A DNA stretch of 64,000 nucleotides from Microbacterium sp. LKL04 (GCF_900102005.1 NZ_LT627736.1:2294001-2358000); one strand, 5' to 3'; shown: positions 34,404 to 43,190, counted from the first letter of the stretch. Translations and numbers: made by a program. Notes: generated by a model from the sequence alone, not told the origin.

Positions 34404-35528
34404 GTGGAACACGATGGGGGCGATGTGACGGCGGATGCCGCCGAGTCCGACGTCCCCGCTGCCCCCACACGGACCGAGACGGTCGCCGGCCCGCGCCGAC
34501 GTCGCCGGCTCGCGGTCGATCTGACCGCACTCGGAGTCATCGGCATCCTTCTGATCGGCGCCATCGGCGCGACCGGCGCCGTGCTCTACCGGCAGCTCTA
34601 CAGCCCCACTGCGTTCGTCCTCGACTACCTGCACCTGCTCGCCGACGGTCGCGCGACCGATGCTCTCCTGCTCCCGGGCGTCTCCGCGTCGTCGAGCCAG
34701 CTCGCCGCCGCGAAGCTCCCCGCAGACGCGAGCGGCGCACTCCTGCGCGGCAGCGCCCTCACCCGTCTGACGGACGTCGAGCCGGTCTCGGAGACGACGG
34801 ATGCCGACGGCACGACCACCGTCACCGTCACCTACCGCGTCGGCGGCCACTCCGGCACGACGACCTTCGACGTGGAACGAGACGACGACGGCGCGCTCCT
34901 CCCCCGCTGGCGCTTCGCGGAGAGTCCCCTCGCCGTCATCGAGCTCGAGGTGCGCGGCTCGATGCAGTTCGAGGTGAACGGCTTCTCGGTCGACAAGCGA
35001 CAGGTCTCACCCGACGGCGCCGACGCCGACCCGCTGGAACCGATTCCCCTGCTCGCCTTCTCACCCGGGCTGTACTCGATCACGGTCGACACCGCGGCGA
35101 CGTCGAGTCCCGGGGTCGCGGTCCTCTCCGACACCCCTCTCGCCGAGATACCCGTGTCGTTCCAGGCCGAACCGACCGACAAGTTCCTCGGGGTGGTGCA
35201 GCAGGAGGTGGACGACTTCTTGGCGCAGTGCGCGACGCAGAAGGTCCTGCAGCCGACCGGGTGCCCGTTCGGCTACTACGTGCGCAACCGGATCGTCGAG
35301 CCGCCCACGTGGAAGATCGAAGAGAACCCCGTCGTGACTCTCGAACCCGACGGCGCCGGCTGGGCGATCACGCGCACCCAGGCCGTCGCCAAGATCGACG
35401 TGCAGATCCGGTCGATCTTCGACGGTTCCGTCTACGACGTGGAGGAGCTCGTCCCGTTCTTCCTCACCGGCAAGATCACGATCCTCCCCGACGGGACGGC
35501 GTCGATCGCGGTCTCAGCCGCCGACTGA
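34404..35528 (+). CDS. single-pass membrane protein of unknown function
   Basis: 374 aa. Acidic N-terminal tail, then basic PRRRRRLAVD and a membrane segment (about residues 40-62), then a large extracellular region rich in strands and acidic residues. Two extracellular cysteines (in QCATQKVLQPTGCPFG) are likely disulfide-bonded. GTG start at 34404. Not recognised. Convergent with the CopD-CtaG gene (6-bp gap). Confidence 0.72.
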   Translation: MEHDGGDVTADAAESDVPAAPTRTETVAGPRRRRRLAVDLTALGVIGILLIGAIGATGAVLYRQLYSPTAFVLDYLHLLADGRATDALLLPGVSASSSQLAAAKLPADASGALLRGSALTRLTDVEPVSETTDADGTTTVTVTYRVGGHSGTTTFDVERDDDGALLPRWRFAESPLAVIELEVRGSMQFEVNGFSVDKRQVSPDGADADPLEPIPLLAFSPGLYSITVDTAATSSPGVAVLSDTPLAEIPVSFQAEPTDKFLGVVQQEVDDFLAQCATQKVLQPTGCPFGYYVRNRIVEPPTWKIEENPVVTLEPDGAGWAITRTQAVAKIDVQIRSIFDGSVYDVEELVPFFLTGKITILPDGTASIAVSAAD

Positions 35529-35534
35529 CCGGGC

Positions 35535-37517
35535 TCAGCGCGCGGCTTCCCGCCGGGCATCGCGCTCGGCGATCGCCGCGAGGCGGGCGTTGTAGGCCTC
35601 GAGCTCGGCATCCCCGGACCGGTCGGCGTGGCGGTCGGTGCTGCGCTGGCGTCGCTCGTCGGACCGGCTCCACTGCACCGCGACGACGATCGCCAGGATG
35701 AGGGTCGGGATCTCGCCGATCGACCAGGCGATGCCGCCGCCCGTGTACTGGTCCGCGAGCGGATCGAGGCCCCAGGTGCGCCCCATCGACCCGAACCATT
35801 CCGCCACGAAGAGTCCCGACGCCATCATGATCGCGATGCCGAAGAAGGCGTGCATCGCCATGATGCCGATGAGCGTCAGCAGGCGACCGGCGTGCGGCAG
35901 TCGGTAGGGAACCGGGTCGATGCCCGCGAGCGACAGCACGAAGAGGTACCCGACTGTCAGGAAGTGCACGACCATCCACTCATGCCCGAGGTGCTCGTAC
36001 AGCGTCCACCGGAACAGGTCCGTGTAGTAGAAGGCCCACAGCGACACGATGAACAGCGCCGCGGCCACGAGCGGATGCGTGATGACCTTGGCGTACGGGC
36101 TGTGGACCGCCCAGAGGATCCACTCGCGACCGCCGCGCGTCCCGTCGTCGCGCTTGCGGATGGCCCGCGACGCCAGCGTGACGGGCGCACCGAACACGAG
36201 GCACATCGGGATCGCCATCGACAGCAGCATGTGCGCCGTCATGTGCATGCTGAAGAGGTAGTCCTGGTAGGCATTCACCGGACCGCATGTGACGTAGACC
36301 AGAAGCAGCAGACCCGCGACCCAGAGGACCGTGCGTCCCAGGGGCCAGGTGTCGCCCCGTCGGCGGAGACGGCGCACACCCGCGAGGTAGAAGAACAGAC
36401 CGAACCCGGCGGCGAAAGCCCAGACGAGGTCGACGTCCCACGTCGTGAAGAAGCGACCGACGGTGAGCTCCGGCGGCAGGGGCGACCCCGTCAGCACTTC
36501 GGCCGGGGTCTGGTCGAGCGGCAGCGTGGTGTCGACCGGCGGCGGCGTGAGCGAGAGGGCGACGGCGGCGCCGGAGGCGATGCCCATGAAGACGACCTCG
36601 AGGACGACGAGCGTCCAGAAGCGTGCTGCGATGGCCGTATCGCGGATGCCGGCGATCAACCGGCGGCGGTAGAACGCCCCCAGCACCCCCATCGCCAGGA
36701 GGGCGACGACCTTCACCATCAAGAGGGCGCCGTACGCCGAGAAGAGGTTCTGGAACGACAGGATGCCGACGGTCGCCCGCGCGATGCCCGACAGGGTCAC
36801 GACGACGAAGGCGGCGAGGGCGATGCTCGAGTAGCGCTGCAGGACCGTGGCGAGGCGGTCGCTCGAGAAGAGCGGACGCAGGAGTAGGAGCATCATCAGA
36901 CCGCCGAGCCAGGCCGCGGCGGCGATGATGTGCAGGGCGAGCGAGGTCACCGCGATGTTGTGGTTCGCTTCGCTGCCGGTGTGGCCGGCCGTCGCCATCG
37001 GCACCATGGACGCGATCGCGAGGAGGGCCACGAGCAGCGTCGCCAGCCAGCCGCGCACGGCGAACGCCAGGACGGTGAGCACCGCGCCGGCGACCGTCGT
37101 CATCAGCCAGGCCCGCCCCGGGTCGGTGTCGACGAGGAAGCGGCCGAGCTGCTCGCCGAACGCCGCGTCGGCGCTCGGGGTGGCGCCGAGGACCTTCAGG
37201 AACGTCAGATAGCCGGTGAGAGCGCTGGCGACGGTGAGGATCGCCGCGCCGGCAGAAGCGGCATCCAGGGCGAAGTCGAACTCCTTCGACCCCGCGACCA
37301 GCGAGAAGAGCGCCAGGACGAGCGACCCGACGAGGAGCGCCGCCGACAGGTTGACCGTCAGCTCGGCGACCGGGAGCAGCCAGCGGACGACCGGGCCGGG
37401 GTCGCCGATCACGAGGGGCGCAGCGCCGCCACCGTAGGCCAGCCCCAGCAGGAGCGCGACGAGACCCGCGCCCGCGAGGATCGCCGGCCCGGCGAAGCGG
37501 AGAGCGCGCGGATTCAC
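35535..37517 (-). CDS. CopD-CtaG fusion membrane protein
   Basis: 660 aa with about 15 membrane segments. The first half resembles the copper-resistance CopD domain (with SALTGYLTFLKVLG and NHNIAVTSLALHIIAAAAWLGGLM). The second half is a caa3-type cytochrome oxidase assembly CtaG domain (FSMHMTAHMLLSMAIPMCLVFGAP, GHEWMVVHFLTVGYLF and a late MHAFFGIAIM, all His/Met-rich). Length and order match the mycobacterial protein Rv0102. Probable role: copper transfer to cytochrome oxidase. Charged cytoplasmic tail. Confidence 0.9.
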   Translation of the reverse strand: MNPRALRFAGPAILAGAGLVALLLGLAYGGGAAPLVIGDPGPVVRWLLPVAELTVNLSAALLVGSLVLALFSLVAGSKEFDFALDAASAGAAILTVASALTGYLTFLKVLGATPSADAAFGEQLGRFLVDTDPGRAWLMTTVAGAVLTVLAFAVRGWLATLLVALLAIASMVPMATAGHTGSEANHNIAVTSLALHIIAAAAWLGGLMMLLLLRPLFSSDRLATVLQRYSSIALAAFVVVTLSGIARATVGILSFQNLFSAYGALLMVKVVALLAMGVLGAFYRRRLIAGIRDTAIAARFWTLVVLEVVFMGIASGAAVALSLTPPPVDTTLPLDQTPAEVLTGSPLPPELTVGRFFTTWDVDLVWAFAAGFGLFFYLAGVRRLRRRGDTWPLGRTVLWVAGLLLLVYVTCGPVNAYQDYLFSMHMTAHMLLSMAIPMCLVFGAPVTLASRAIRKRDDGTRGGREWILWAVHSPYAKVITHPLVAAALFIVSLWAFYYTDLFRWTLYEHLGHEWMVVHFLTVGYLFVLSLAGIDPVPYRLPHAGRLLTLIGIMAMHAFFGIAIMMASGLFVAEWFGSMGRTWGLDPLADQYTGGGIAWSIGEIPTLILAIVVAVQWSRSDERRQRSTDRHADRSGDAELEAYNARLAAIAERDARREAAR

Positions 37518-37552
37518 CCTGCAAGCCTACGCGCGGGCAGGTGGGGGAACGC

Positions 37553-37584
37553 CGAAGGGGGATGCCTCTCGGCATCCCCCTTCG
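37553..37584. terminator. strong bidirectional terminator hairpin
   Basis: Perfect 14-bp stem CGAAGGGGGATGCC / GGCATCCCCCTTCG with a TCTC loop, immediately downstream of the HU stop. The arm contains the heptamer GGATGCC that is frequent in this window. Confidence 0.85.
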
Positions 37585-37599
37585 TACGACTGCAGCGTC

Positions 37600-37878
37600 T
37601 TACTTGACGGCAGCCTTCAGCTTCGAGCCGGCGCTGACCTTGACGCGCTTGCCGGCGGGGATGTTGATCTCGGCACCCGTCTGCGGGTTGCGGCCGGTGC
37701 GAGCGGACGTCTCGACCTGCTCGAACGCGATCCAGCCCGGGATCGAGACCTTCTCGCCCTTGGCGACAGCCTCGGAGACGGACGAGAACAGGCCGTCGAC
37801 GACGCGCGAGACGGTGGCCTGGCTCTCGCCGGTGGCGCTGGCGATGCTGGCGACGAGTTCGGTCTTGGTGATGGCCAT
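37600..37878 (-). CDS. hup: HU family DNA-binding protein
   Basis: 92-aa nucleoid protein. N-terminal dimerisation helices MAITKTELVASIASATGESQATVSRVV, then the beta-arm with ARTGRNPQTGAEINIPAGK, which wraps into the DNA minor groove. It is the short form without the Lys/Ala tail of mycobacterial HupB. AGGAGCACC precedes the ATG. Followed by a strong terminator; the upstream region carries two identical 16-bp palindromes. Confidence 0.96.
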   Translation of the reverse strand: MAITKTELVASIASATGESQATVSRVVDGLFSSVSEAVAKGEKVSIPGWIAFEQVETSARTGRNPQTGAEINIPAGKRVKVSAGSKLKAAVK

Positions 37879-37976
37879 GGTGCTCCTCCAGACGGCGGAT
37901 CGCCGTCTTCAGTTACTCGGACCGACGGGGTGACCGCCGGCTGGTCGTTGCGACCGGTCCCGAATATACCCACGGA

Positions 37977-37992
37977 CCGCGGAATTCCGCGG
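37977..37992. repeat. 16-bp palindrome, copy 1, upstream of HU gene
   Basis: CCGCGGAATTCCGCGG, a perfect palindrome about 100 bp upstream of the HU start. An identical copy lies 102 bp further on. A shared binding site or recombination site is possible. Confidence 0.8.
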
Positions 37993-38078
37993 ATTTTGAG
38001 TCATCTGCGGCCCAATTGGTCGGCGTGTCGCGTGTCGGATGTGACTTTTGAGGCGAATGTGGCCGTTTCGGCCGGATT

Positions 38079-38094
38079 CCGCGGAATTCCGCGG
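38079..38094. repeat. 16-bp palindrome, copy 2
   Basis: Second identical CCGCGGAATTCCGCGG, here extended to 18 bp by flanking T/A, 31 bp from the 3' end of the prolyl aminopeptidase gene. Confidence 0.8.
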
Positions 38095-38124
38095 AGGGGG
38101 TTGCTTTTCGGGACCGATGTGCGC

Positions 38125-39075
38125 TCAGCGTCGCCCGCGGGCGAACTCGTCGGCGGCGTCGCAGGCGAGTTGCGCCGAGGCCGGGCCGCCGTGCCCCTCC
38201 TCCTCGAGGATGTGCAACCGGCTGCCGGGCCACGCCCTGTGCAGCAGCCACGGCGTGAGCGCCGGTCCGCTGACGTCGCGCCGGCCGTGGACGAGGACGC
38301 CCGGGATGCCGGTCAGCCGGTCCATCCGGTCGAGGATCGGCACGTCGAGGAAGCAGTCCTGCGCCCAGTAGTGCGTCACGAGGGTGGCGAAGTTCTCGCG
38401 CATCCGCGGATCCTCATGCAGCGGCCCGGTCCCCGCCCCTGGGGAGAGGGCGATGTGGGCGGATTCCCACGCGTCCCACGCATCGGCGGCCCGGGTGCGG
38501 ACGGCGGGGTCGGGGTCGCGCAGCATGCGGGCGTAGGCGTCGACGACGCGCTCACCGTCGGGCACGAGGTCGCCGAGGCGGTCACGAGCCTCGGGGAAGA
38601 TACGCCCGACCCCGTCGGTGATCCACTCGATCTCGTCGCGGGCCCCGGCGGTGACGGCGAGAAGGATGATCTCGCTCACCCGCTCGGGGTGCGCCTGCGC
38701 GTACGCCAGGGCGAGGGTGGATCCCCACGAGACGCCGTAGACGAGCCAGCGGTCGATGCCGAGGTGCTCTCTGAGCGCCTCGATGTCGGCGATGAGCGCG
38801 GGGGTTGTGTTGTCGTCGAGGTGAGCGAGGTCGTCGATCGCCCAGGGCGTGCTCGCGCCGCATCCGCGCTGGTCTAAGCCGACGATGCGGTAGCGCTCGG
38901 GGTCGAACACGCGCCGGTAGCCGCCCTTGCCGAGGCCGCCGCCTGGACCGCCGTGCAGGTACAACGCGCCGCGGCCGGTGTCGGAGCCCGAGACCTCCCA
39001 GTGCAGGCGGGCACCGTCCGGGCGGTCCAGCATTCCGGATGCGTGGGGCTCGATCGGAGGATGCACGTCGCGCAC
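38125..39075 (-). CDS. pip: proline iminopeptidase (prolyl aminopeptidase)
   Basis: 316-aa alpha/beta hydrolase that removes N-terminal proline from peptides. HGGPGGG oxyanion loop (residues about 41-47), DQRGCGAS, nucleophile Ser in GVSWGS, Asp in HGRRDVSGP and His in EGHGGPAS form the triad and match the family closely. GTG start at 39075. The esterase gene ends 12 bp upstream on the same strand, so the two may be cotranscribed. Confidence 0.92.
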   Translation of the reverse strand: MRDVHPPIEPHASGMLDRPDGARLHWEVSGSDTGRGALYLHGGPGGGLGKGGYRRVFDPERYRIVGLDQRGCGASTPWAIDDLAHLDDNTTPALIADIEALREHLGIDRWLVYGVSWGSTLALAYAQAHPERVSEIILLAVTAGARDEIEWITDGVGRIFPEARDRLGDLVPDGERVVDAYARMLRDPDPAVRTRAADAWDAWESAHIALSPGAGTGPLHEDPRMRENFATLVTHYWAQDCFLDVPILDRMDRLTGIPGVLVHGRRDVSGPALTPWLLHRAWPGSRLHILEEEGHGGPASAQLACDAADEFARGRR

Positions 39076-39087
39076 GCTACCAGCGCG

Positions 39088-40119
39088 TCAGATGCGGCGG
39101 AGGGCGGAAACGACGTCGTCCTCCCAGCGGCGAGCGGCCGGAAGCGCGCCCACATAAAGAGGAGTGTCGTGGGTCACGCCGAGGTACCGCGTCGCGCTCG
39201 CATCGACGCCGGCGTCCCGCAGCTTCGCCGCGTAGGTGGCGCCGTCGCGGCGGAGCGGGTCGTACTCCGCCGTGAGCACGACGGCGGGCGGAAGCCCCGC
39301 GTGCGAGGCGGCCCGCATCGGCGACGCGTACTGCTCGCGCGCCCGCGACCGGTCGCCGAGGTAGGTGCTCGCGACCGAGCGCAGCTCGCGCAGCGCGATG
39401 AACGCGGGCACGCCCAAGGCGTACGTCGCGCGCAGGTCGATCCACCGGCCGGTGAGGTCGGTGACCGGAACCTCGAGGATCTGCAGCGCCGCCTGGGGTG
39501 TGCCGCGGTCGCGGTTGAGGAGGGTGAGGGATGCCGCGAGGCATCCGCCGGCCGAGGCACCGTTCAGGCCGATCCGGTCCGGGTCGATCCCGAGCTCCTG
39601 CGCGTGCGCGTGCAGCCACACCCACGCGGCGTGAACCTGCTCGATCTGCGTCGGATAGCGCTGTTCGGGGGCGAGCGAGTACCCGACGGTGACGAGCACG
39701 ACCCCGGACCGATCGGCGCGGCGGCGACACGAGGCATCCGCCGTCGGATAGTCGATGCCCCCGATGCGGAACGCACCGCCGCCGATCACGAGGCACGCAG
39801 GTGCCGGAGTCGGGGCGGAGGCGGGGCGGTAGATGCGGATGCGGACGTCGGGGTACCCCTCGACCGGCACCGTGACCTCGGTGGTCTCCATGTCGGGACC
39901 GGGGATGCCGGCGCTGCGCAGCTCCATGCGGTCCCAGTTGAGCGCCGCGCGACGGTGCCGCTCGCGCGGGGTGAGCGGCGTCGTCTTCTTCGCCGAAGCG
40001 GATGCCGGCGCTGCCGGCGGCGCCGGTCGGAACCGCGCGGTCAGGTCGGTCCACGCCTTCTTCGCGAGATACCGGCGATGCGTGCGCAGGCGCTCGCGGA
40101 AGAACGGATCCAGCGGCAC
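39088..40119 (-). CDS. alpha/beta hydrolase, hormone-sensitive-lipase type
   Basis: 343-aa esterase/lipase of the HSL family. The nucleophile Ser lies in GASAGG, the acid in AEYDPLRRDG and the His in VTHDTPLY, so the triad is complete. The usual HGGG oxyanion motif reads IGGGAF, so its His is lost although the glycines remain. GTG start at 40119 with GGAGGGAG upstream. Substrate unknown. This is the last gene before the palindrome-rich accessory region. Confidence 0.87.
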   Translation of the reverse strand: MPLDPFFRERLRTHRRYLAKKAWTDLTARFRPAPPAAPASASAKKTTPLTPRERHRRAALNWDRMELRSAGIPGPDMETTEVTVPVEGYPDVRIRIYRPASAPTPAPACLVIGGGAFRIGGIDYPTADASCRRRADRSGVVLVTVGYSLAPEQRYPTQIEQVHAAWVWLHAHAQELGIDPDRIGLNGASAGGCLAASLTLLNRDRGTPQAALQILEVPVTDLTGRWIDLRATYALGVPAFIALRELRSVASTYLGDRSRAREQYASPMRAASHAGLPPAVVLTAEYDPLRRDGATYAAKLRDAGVDASATRYLGVTHDTPLYVGALPAARRWEDDVVSALRRI

Positions 40120-40195
40120 GGTGCTCCCTCCGACCGTTCGAGCGTAGCCCCGGGCGCCGATGCGTTGGACGGTGTCTAGGTGGGCCCACCGGCCC

Positions 40196-40254
40196 CGCCG
40201 AAAACGTTCGCGGGGAGTTTCGGCGCGGGAAGGTTTCGGCGGGGGTTTTCGGCG
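40196..40254. repeat. cluster of palindrome half-sites
   Basis: One CGCCGAAAACG (40196-40206) followed by three direct (G/T)TTTCGGCG units at 40217, 40233 and 40246. These are the two arms of the 22-bp palindrome found next to it at 40304, here unjoined. The rest of 40120-40404 shows no gene. Confidence 0.65.
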
Positions 40255-40303
40255 GGTCGATTCGCGGCGTGTTGGCCTCTTGCGAGGTCCTGCCCGGCCG
40301 TGC

Positions 40304-40325
40304 GCCGTAAACGATCGTTTTCGGC
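40304..40325. repeat. AAACGATCGTTT palindrome, copy a
   Basis: Arms GCCGT / TCGGC around the invariant 12-bp core; one arm mismatch. Lies 3' of the PH-like membrane protein gene. Confidence 0.9.
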
Positions 40326-40404
40326 TTGGCCTTCATCACAGGAGCCCGTGGCTGGCCCGCGGAAGGACCCAATGACACGAGCTCGATCGTCAAGCGGGTC
40401 ACCG

Positions 40405-40848
40405 TCAATTCCCTCGCGTCTTCACCCATCTGTCCAGACGGGCCAGGAACTGGCGGGGGACTTCGAGCGTTGAGGCTGGCAGTGAGTAGCTGATCCCCAC
40501 TGCGACCGCGCTTATGGTCGCAGTTCTCGATCGTCCACCCGGAATGGACCATTCAAGCTTCGCGGTGCGCGGATCCTGGTCGACTTCCGTTATCTGCGCC
40601 CGAGCGACCCGCACGACGCGGAAGAAGTTGCATAACCGGACCTCAGCATCGTCGAGAATCACGCGCACGCGGAAAACACGCGCCAGCCAGACGCAACCGA
40701 AGATGACGATCGACATAGCAACAGCGGTGACGGCCACGTCACCTTCCGGCAGCGACCAGATCAGTGCGCATCCGCCCAGGAGCGGAAGCGTCGATGCGCC
40801 AGCGGCGTTCGTGAGGCGCCAGGCGAGCGTCGGTCGATAGACGTACAC
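40405..40848 (-). CDS. small membrane protein, PH-domain-like
   Basis: 147 aa. Two adjacent hydrophobic segments (about residues 15-60), then a compact strand-rich cytoplasmic domain with RVILDDAEVRLCNFFRVVRVARAQITEVDQ, reminiscent of bacterial PH-like (YdbT/YdbS type) domains. GTG start at 40848. Function unknown. It stands alone between two palindrome copies, with an ankyrin-repeat gene upstream. Confidence 0.6.
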   Translation of the reverse strand: MYVYRPTLAWRLTNAAGASTLPLLGGCALIWSLPEGDVAVTAVAMSIVIFGCVWLARVFRVRVILDDAEVRLCNFFRVVRVARAQITEVDQDPRTAKLEWSIPGGRSRTATISAVAVGISYSLPASTLEVPRQFLARLDRWVKTRGN

Positions 40849-40912
40849 GCCTTGACCTTATGTTCAGGGAGGCGTCCGCCTGGCATCGCTGCCTCGCATC
40901 ACGAGGAGGTGC

Positions 40913-41524
40913 TCAACACTGTTCGGCTGCGACGAGGTTCTCTAGGTAGGCCACCACGTCGTCGTGGTTATGAGACCGCGCGTACTCTGCGGCAGTCTGG
41001 CTATCGATCTGTTTTGTAGGGTCGGCGCCCGCAGCCACAAGTGCGCGAACGCAACGCAAGCTGCCCGCCTCAGCTGCATCGACGAGCGGCGAATCTTGGT
41101 TGGGGTCCGCACCCGCCGCCAAAAGGAGGGTGAGGACCTCGAAGTTGTCCCACTCCGCGGCACGGCTCAGCGGGCACCAGCCATTGTCGACGTCCGATAC
41201 TGCGACGTCAGCACCAGCATTCAGCAGCGCCTCGACGCTGGCGGAGTCTCCCGGGCCAGACGCGTTGAGCAGCGGCGTAAAACCTGCCGAGTCTGTGACG
41301 TCCGGATCAGCGCCAGCAGCCAGCAAAGCGCGAACGATTTGCGGGTGCCGGCGTGTAGCCGCAGCATGCAGTGCGGTCCATCCTGTGGCATCTGCCTCAT
41401 TGACCGACCTGCCGGCTGCGAGGAGCGCGCGTGCTCGTTCGAGATCGCCTGTTGCGGCAGCGCGAACAAGAGGGGGCAGCTGCTCTAGGTACGCCTGTTC
41501 CTGCTCTTCATCCTTCGGAGACAT
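40913..41524 (-). CDS. ankyrin-repeat protein
   Basis: 203 aa, cytoplasmic. About five ankyrin repeats with the usual TALHAAATRRHPQIVRALLAAGADPD pattern, from residue 20 to 180. The N-terminus MSPKDEEQEQAYLEQLPPLVRAA and an acidic tail flank them. Bacterial stand-alone ankyrin proteins mostly mediate protein contacts; no partner is evident. Same strand as the PH-like gene. Confidence 0.85.
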   Translation of the reverse strand: MSPKDEEQEQAYLEQLPPLVRAAATGDLERARALLAAGRSVNEADATGWTALHAAATRRHPQIVRALLAAGADPDVTDSAGFTPLLNASGPGDSASVEALLNAGADVAVSDVDNGWCPLSRAAEWDNFEVLTLLLAAGADPNQDSPLVDAAEAGSLRCVRALVAAGADPTKQIDSQTAAEYARSHNHDDVVAYLENLVAAEQC

Positions 41525-41608
41525 TCTGCGACTTTGGCACAGGTGAGTTCGTCAGTGGGTGGGAGCGTCGGATGCGGCCTTCAAAATTTGACGCGACTCG
41601 CCAGCTGC

Positions 41609-41630
41609 GCCGAAAACGATCGTTTTCGGC
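41609..41630. repeat. AAACGATCGTTT palindrome, copy b
   Basis: Perfect 22-bp palindrome with arms GCCGA / TCGGC, between the ankyrin gene start and the nitroreductase gene end. The surrounding 41525-41730 holds no gene. Confidence 0.92.
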
Positions 41631-41730
41631 CGCACCCGCGGCGTCCGAGAAGGCCGCCAATAAGGTCGTCCGAATCTCGACTCTGATGTTCATGGTCGCT
41701 GAGTCTCACGAGCCGCGCGCAACGGCGGAT

Positions 41731-42417
41731 TCATGCGCGGGCGACCACGTCCTTTGTGCCGTGGAGAACCACAGTGTCTTCGAGGGGGACACGTGGGGTG
41801 TTGAGGCTCCTGAGCGGAGAGTCGTTGTCGGGTAGTCCGAATGAGATGGCGAAGAGCATCTTGAGTTCGGGGTCGATTCCGAGGGCGGAGCGGACGGTGT
41901 CGGCGTAGCTGCCGATCATGGTTTGCGGGATGCCGCTGTAGCCGCGTGCTGTGAGGGAGAGCAGGAAGTTCTGGGCGTACATGCCGACGTCGCTTGCTGC
42001 TCTGACGCCGTCGCCGATCAGGGGCATGAACAGGAGAGCGGCATGCGGAGCTCCGTAAAACCGGAGATTGTCGAGGAGAACTCGCTTCCGACCGTCGTGG
42101 TCGGAACGGGCGACGCCTTGCTTGCCGTAGTGCAGGGCGGCGAACTGCTGCGCGCGGTGCTGGTGGATGCCGTTGCCGTAGTCGGTCGTGAAGTCGGGGC
42201 TGTCATGACCACCGTTGAACGCGGCGACGAGCTGATCTCCTAGGTCCTTGAGGGGTGCGCCGGAGACGACGTGGGTCACCCAGGGCTGGGTGTTGCTGTT
42301 GGAAGGGGCTGATCGGGCGTCCTCGAGGATCTCTCGAATCTCGTTCCCTGGAATCTGCTCGGGCAGATACCTCCGGGCCGAGCTCCGCGACCTAAGCAGC
42401 GAGGGGAAGTCAGTCAT
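41731..42417 (-). CDS. nitroreductase family protein
   Basis: 228-aa FMN-dependent oxidoreductase. The N-terminal RSRSSARRYLPEQIP and SAPSNSNTQPW are the FMN-binding signatures, and GMYAQNFLLSLTARGYSGIPQTMIGSY is the central family block. It would reduce nitro or quinone compounds, or FMN-linked substrates, with NAD(P)H. It lies downstream of the TetR gene on the same strand (72-bp gap) and probably belongs to the same regulon as the divergent monooxygenase operon. Confidence 0.9.
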   Translation of the reverse strand: MTDFPSLLRSRSSARRYLPEQIPGNEIREILEDARSAPSNSNTQPWVTHVVSGAPLKDLGDQLVAAFNGGHDSPDFTTDYGNGIHQHRAQQFAALHYGKQGVARSDHDGRKRVLLDNLRFYGAPHAALLFMPLIGDGVRAASDVGMYAQNFLLSLTARGYSGIPQTMIGSYADTVRSALGIDPELKMLFAISFGLPDNDSPLRSLNTPRVPLEDTVVLHGTKDVVARA

Positions 42418-42489
42418 TTGAGGGTCTTCGTGTCGAGGTTGGGACGGAGTCGCTGGTGGTTTCGGCGTTCGAGCACCGGCGCACCGGGT

Positions 42490-43116
42490 TCACGCGTCGC
42501 CGTCGGCGCGGCCGCCATGCCCTAGATGTGGAACTGAGGGCTTTTCCCACCCCGCGCGCAACAAGGGACGTAGTGCGCTGGTCGATGCCTCGTCGGCGAG
42601 TACGGCTCCGCCGACCCATACGGAGGCGAGCACTCCCAGAAAGAGTTCGCGCGCGCCGACCCAGGAATGAGCTTTGCCGTCGCGCTGGGCCGCTGCCAGG
42701 AACTGTCCGGTCGTGTCCACGAGCGTCTCGCACGTGATCGCGAGGGGAGAGGTGTCTTTCGTGAGCGCCACGCGGAGAGGGTCGGGTAGTCCGTCGAACA
42801 CGGTGACGTAATCGCTGAGTGCGTCCAACCAGGCTTGCAGTGCGGCGGCGCTGTCGCGTTCGCTGCGCTCGATGACATCGCGGCGCGCGAACAGTTCATC
42901 CCACCGGGCCTCTAGGAGGGCCGCGAGGAGGTCTTCGCGGGTCGGGAAGTGGCGGTACAGGGTGCCTGGCCCGAAGCCCGCGCGTTTTGCGATGTCATGC
43001 ATAGGCCCGTCGACGCCTTGCTCAGCGAAGAACTCTGTCGCCACGTCGAGGATGTGGCTACGGTTACGCTCCTTGTCCGATCGGGTCTTGCGGTCGCTGA
43101 CGGCTGGGTCATTCAT
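42490..43116 (-). CDS. TetR family transcriptional regulator
   Basis: 208 aa. Helix-turn-helix at about residues 18-62 (ILDVATEFFAEQGVDGPMHDIAKRAGFGPGTLYRHFPTREDL). The C-terminal domain is the SbtR/KstR-like ligand-binding region. ATG at 43116; a GTG one codon upstream fits the AGGAG site equally well. The divergent promoter region contains two ACGGAC-N5-GTCCKT operators, one lying inside the spacer of the promoter for the flavin monooxygenase operon, so this protein very likely represses both directions. Confidence 0.9.
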   Translation of the reverse strand: MNDPAVSDRKTRSDKERNRSHILDVATEFFAEQGVDGPMHDIAKRAGFGPGTLYRHFPTREDLLAALLEARWDELFARRDVIERSERDSAAALQAWLDALSDYVTVFDGLPDPLRVALTKDTSPLAITCETLVDTTGQFLAAAQRDGKAHSWVGARELFLGVLASVWVGGAVLADEASTSALRPLLRAGWEKPSVPHLGHGGRADGDA

Positions 43117-43132
43117 CACGGTCCACTCCTCT

Positions 43133-43161
43133 TTGACAAACGGACACTGCGTCCTTATCTT
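43133..43161 (+). promoter_or_regulatory. sigma-70-type promoter for the monooxygenase operon
   Basis: TTGACA (43133-43138), 17-bp spacer, TATCTT (43156-43161). The spacer contains operator 1, so repressor and polymerase would compete. Confidence 0.7.
43140..43156. promoter_or_regulatory. TetR operator 1
   Basis: ACGGAC-ACTGC-GTCCTT, one mismatch from a perfect inverted repeat, with the same ACAA preceding it as operator 2. Confidence 0.65.
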
Positions 43162-43173
43162 AGTCGAAGACAA

Positions 43174-43190
43174 ACGGACGATGTGTCCGT
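43174..43190. promoter_or_regulatory. TetR operator 2
   Basis: ACGGAC-GATGT-GTCCGT, a perfect 6-bp inverted repeat with a 5-bp centre, 18 bp downstream of operator 1 and between the promoter and the monooxygenase gene. Confidence 0.7.

Noticed and set aside
41508..41693. Short open frames containing AENDRFR or KRSFS, here and near the other palindromes
   Set aside because: They are simply translations of the 22-bp palindrome; the recurring peptide reflects the repeat, not a protein family.
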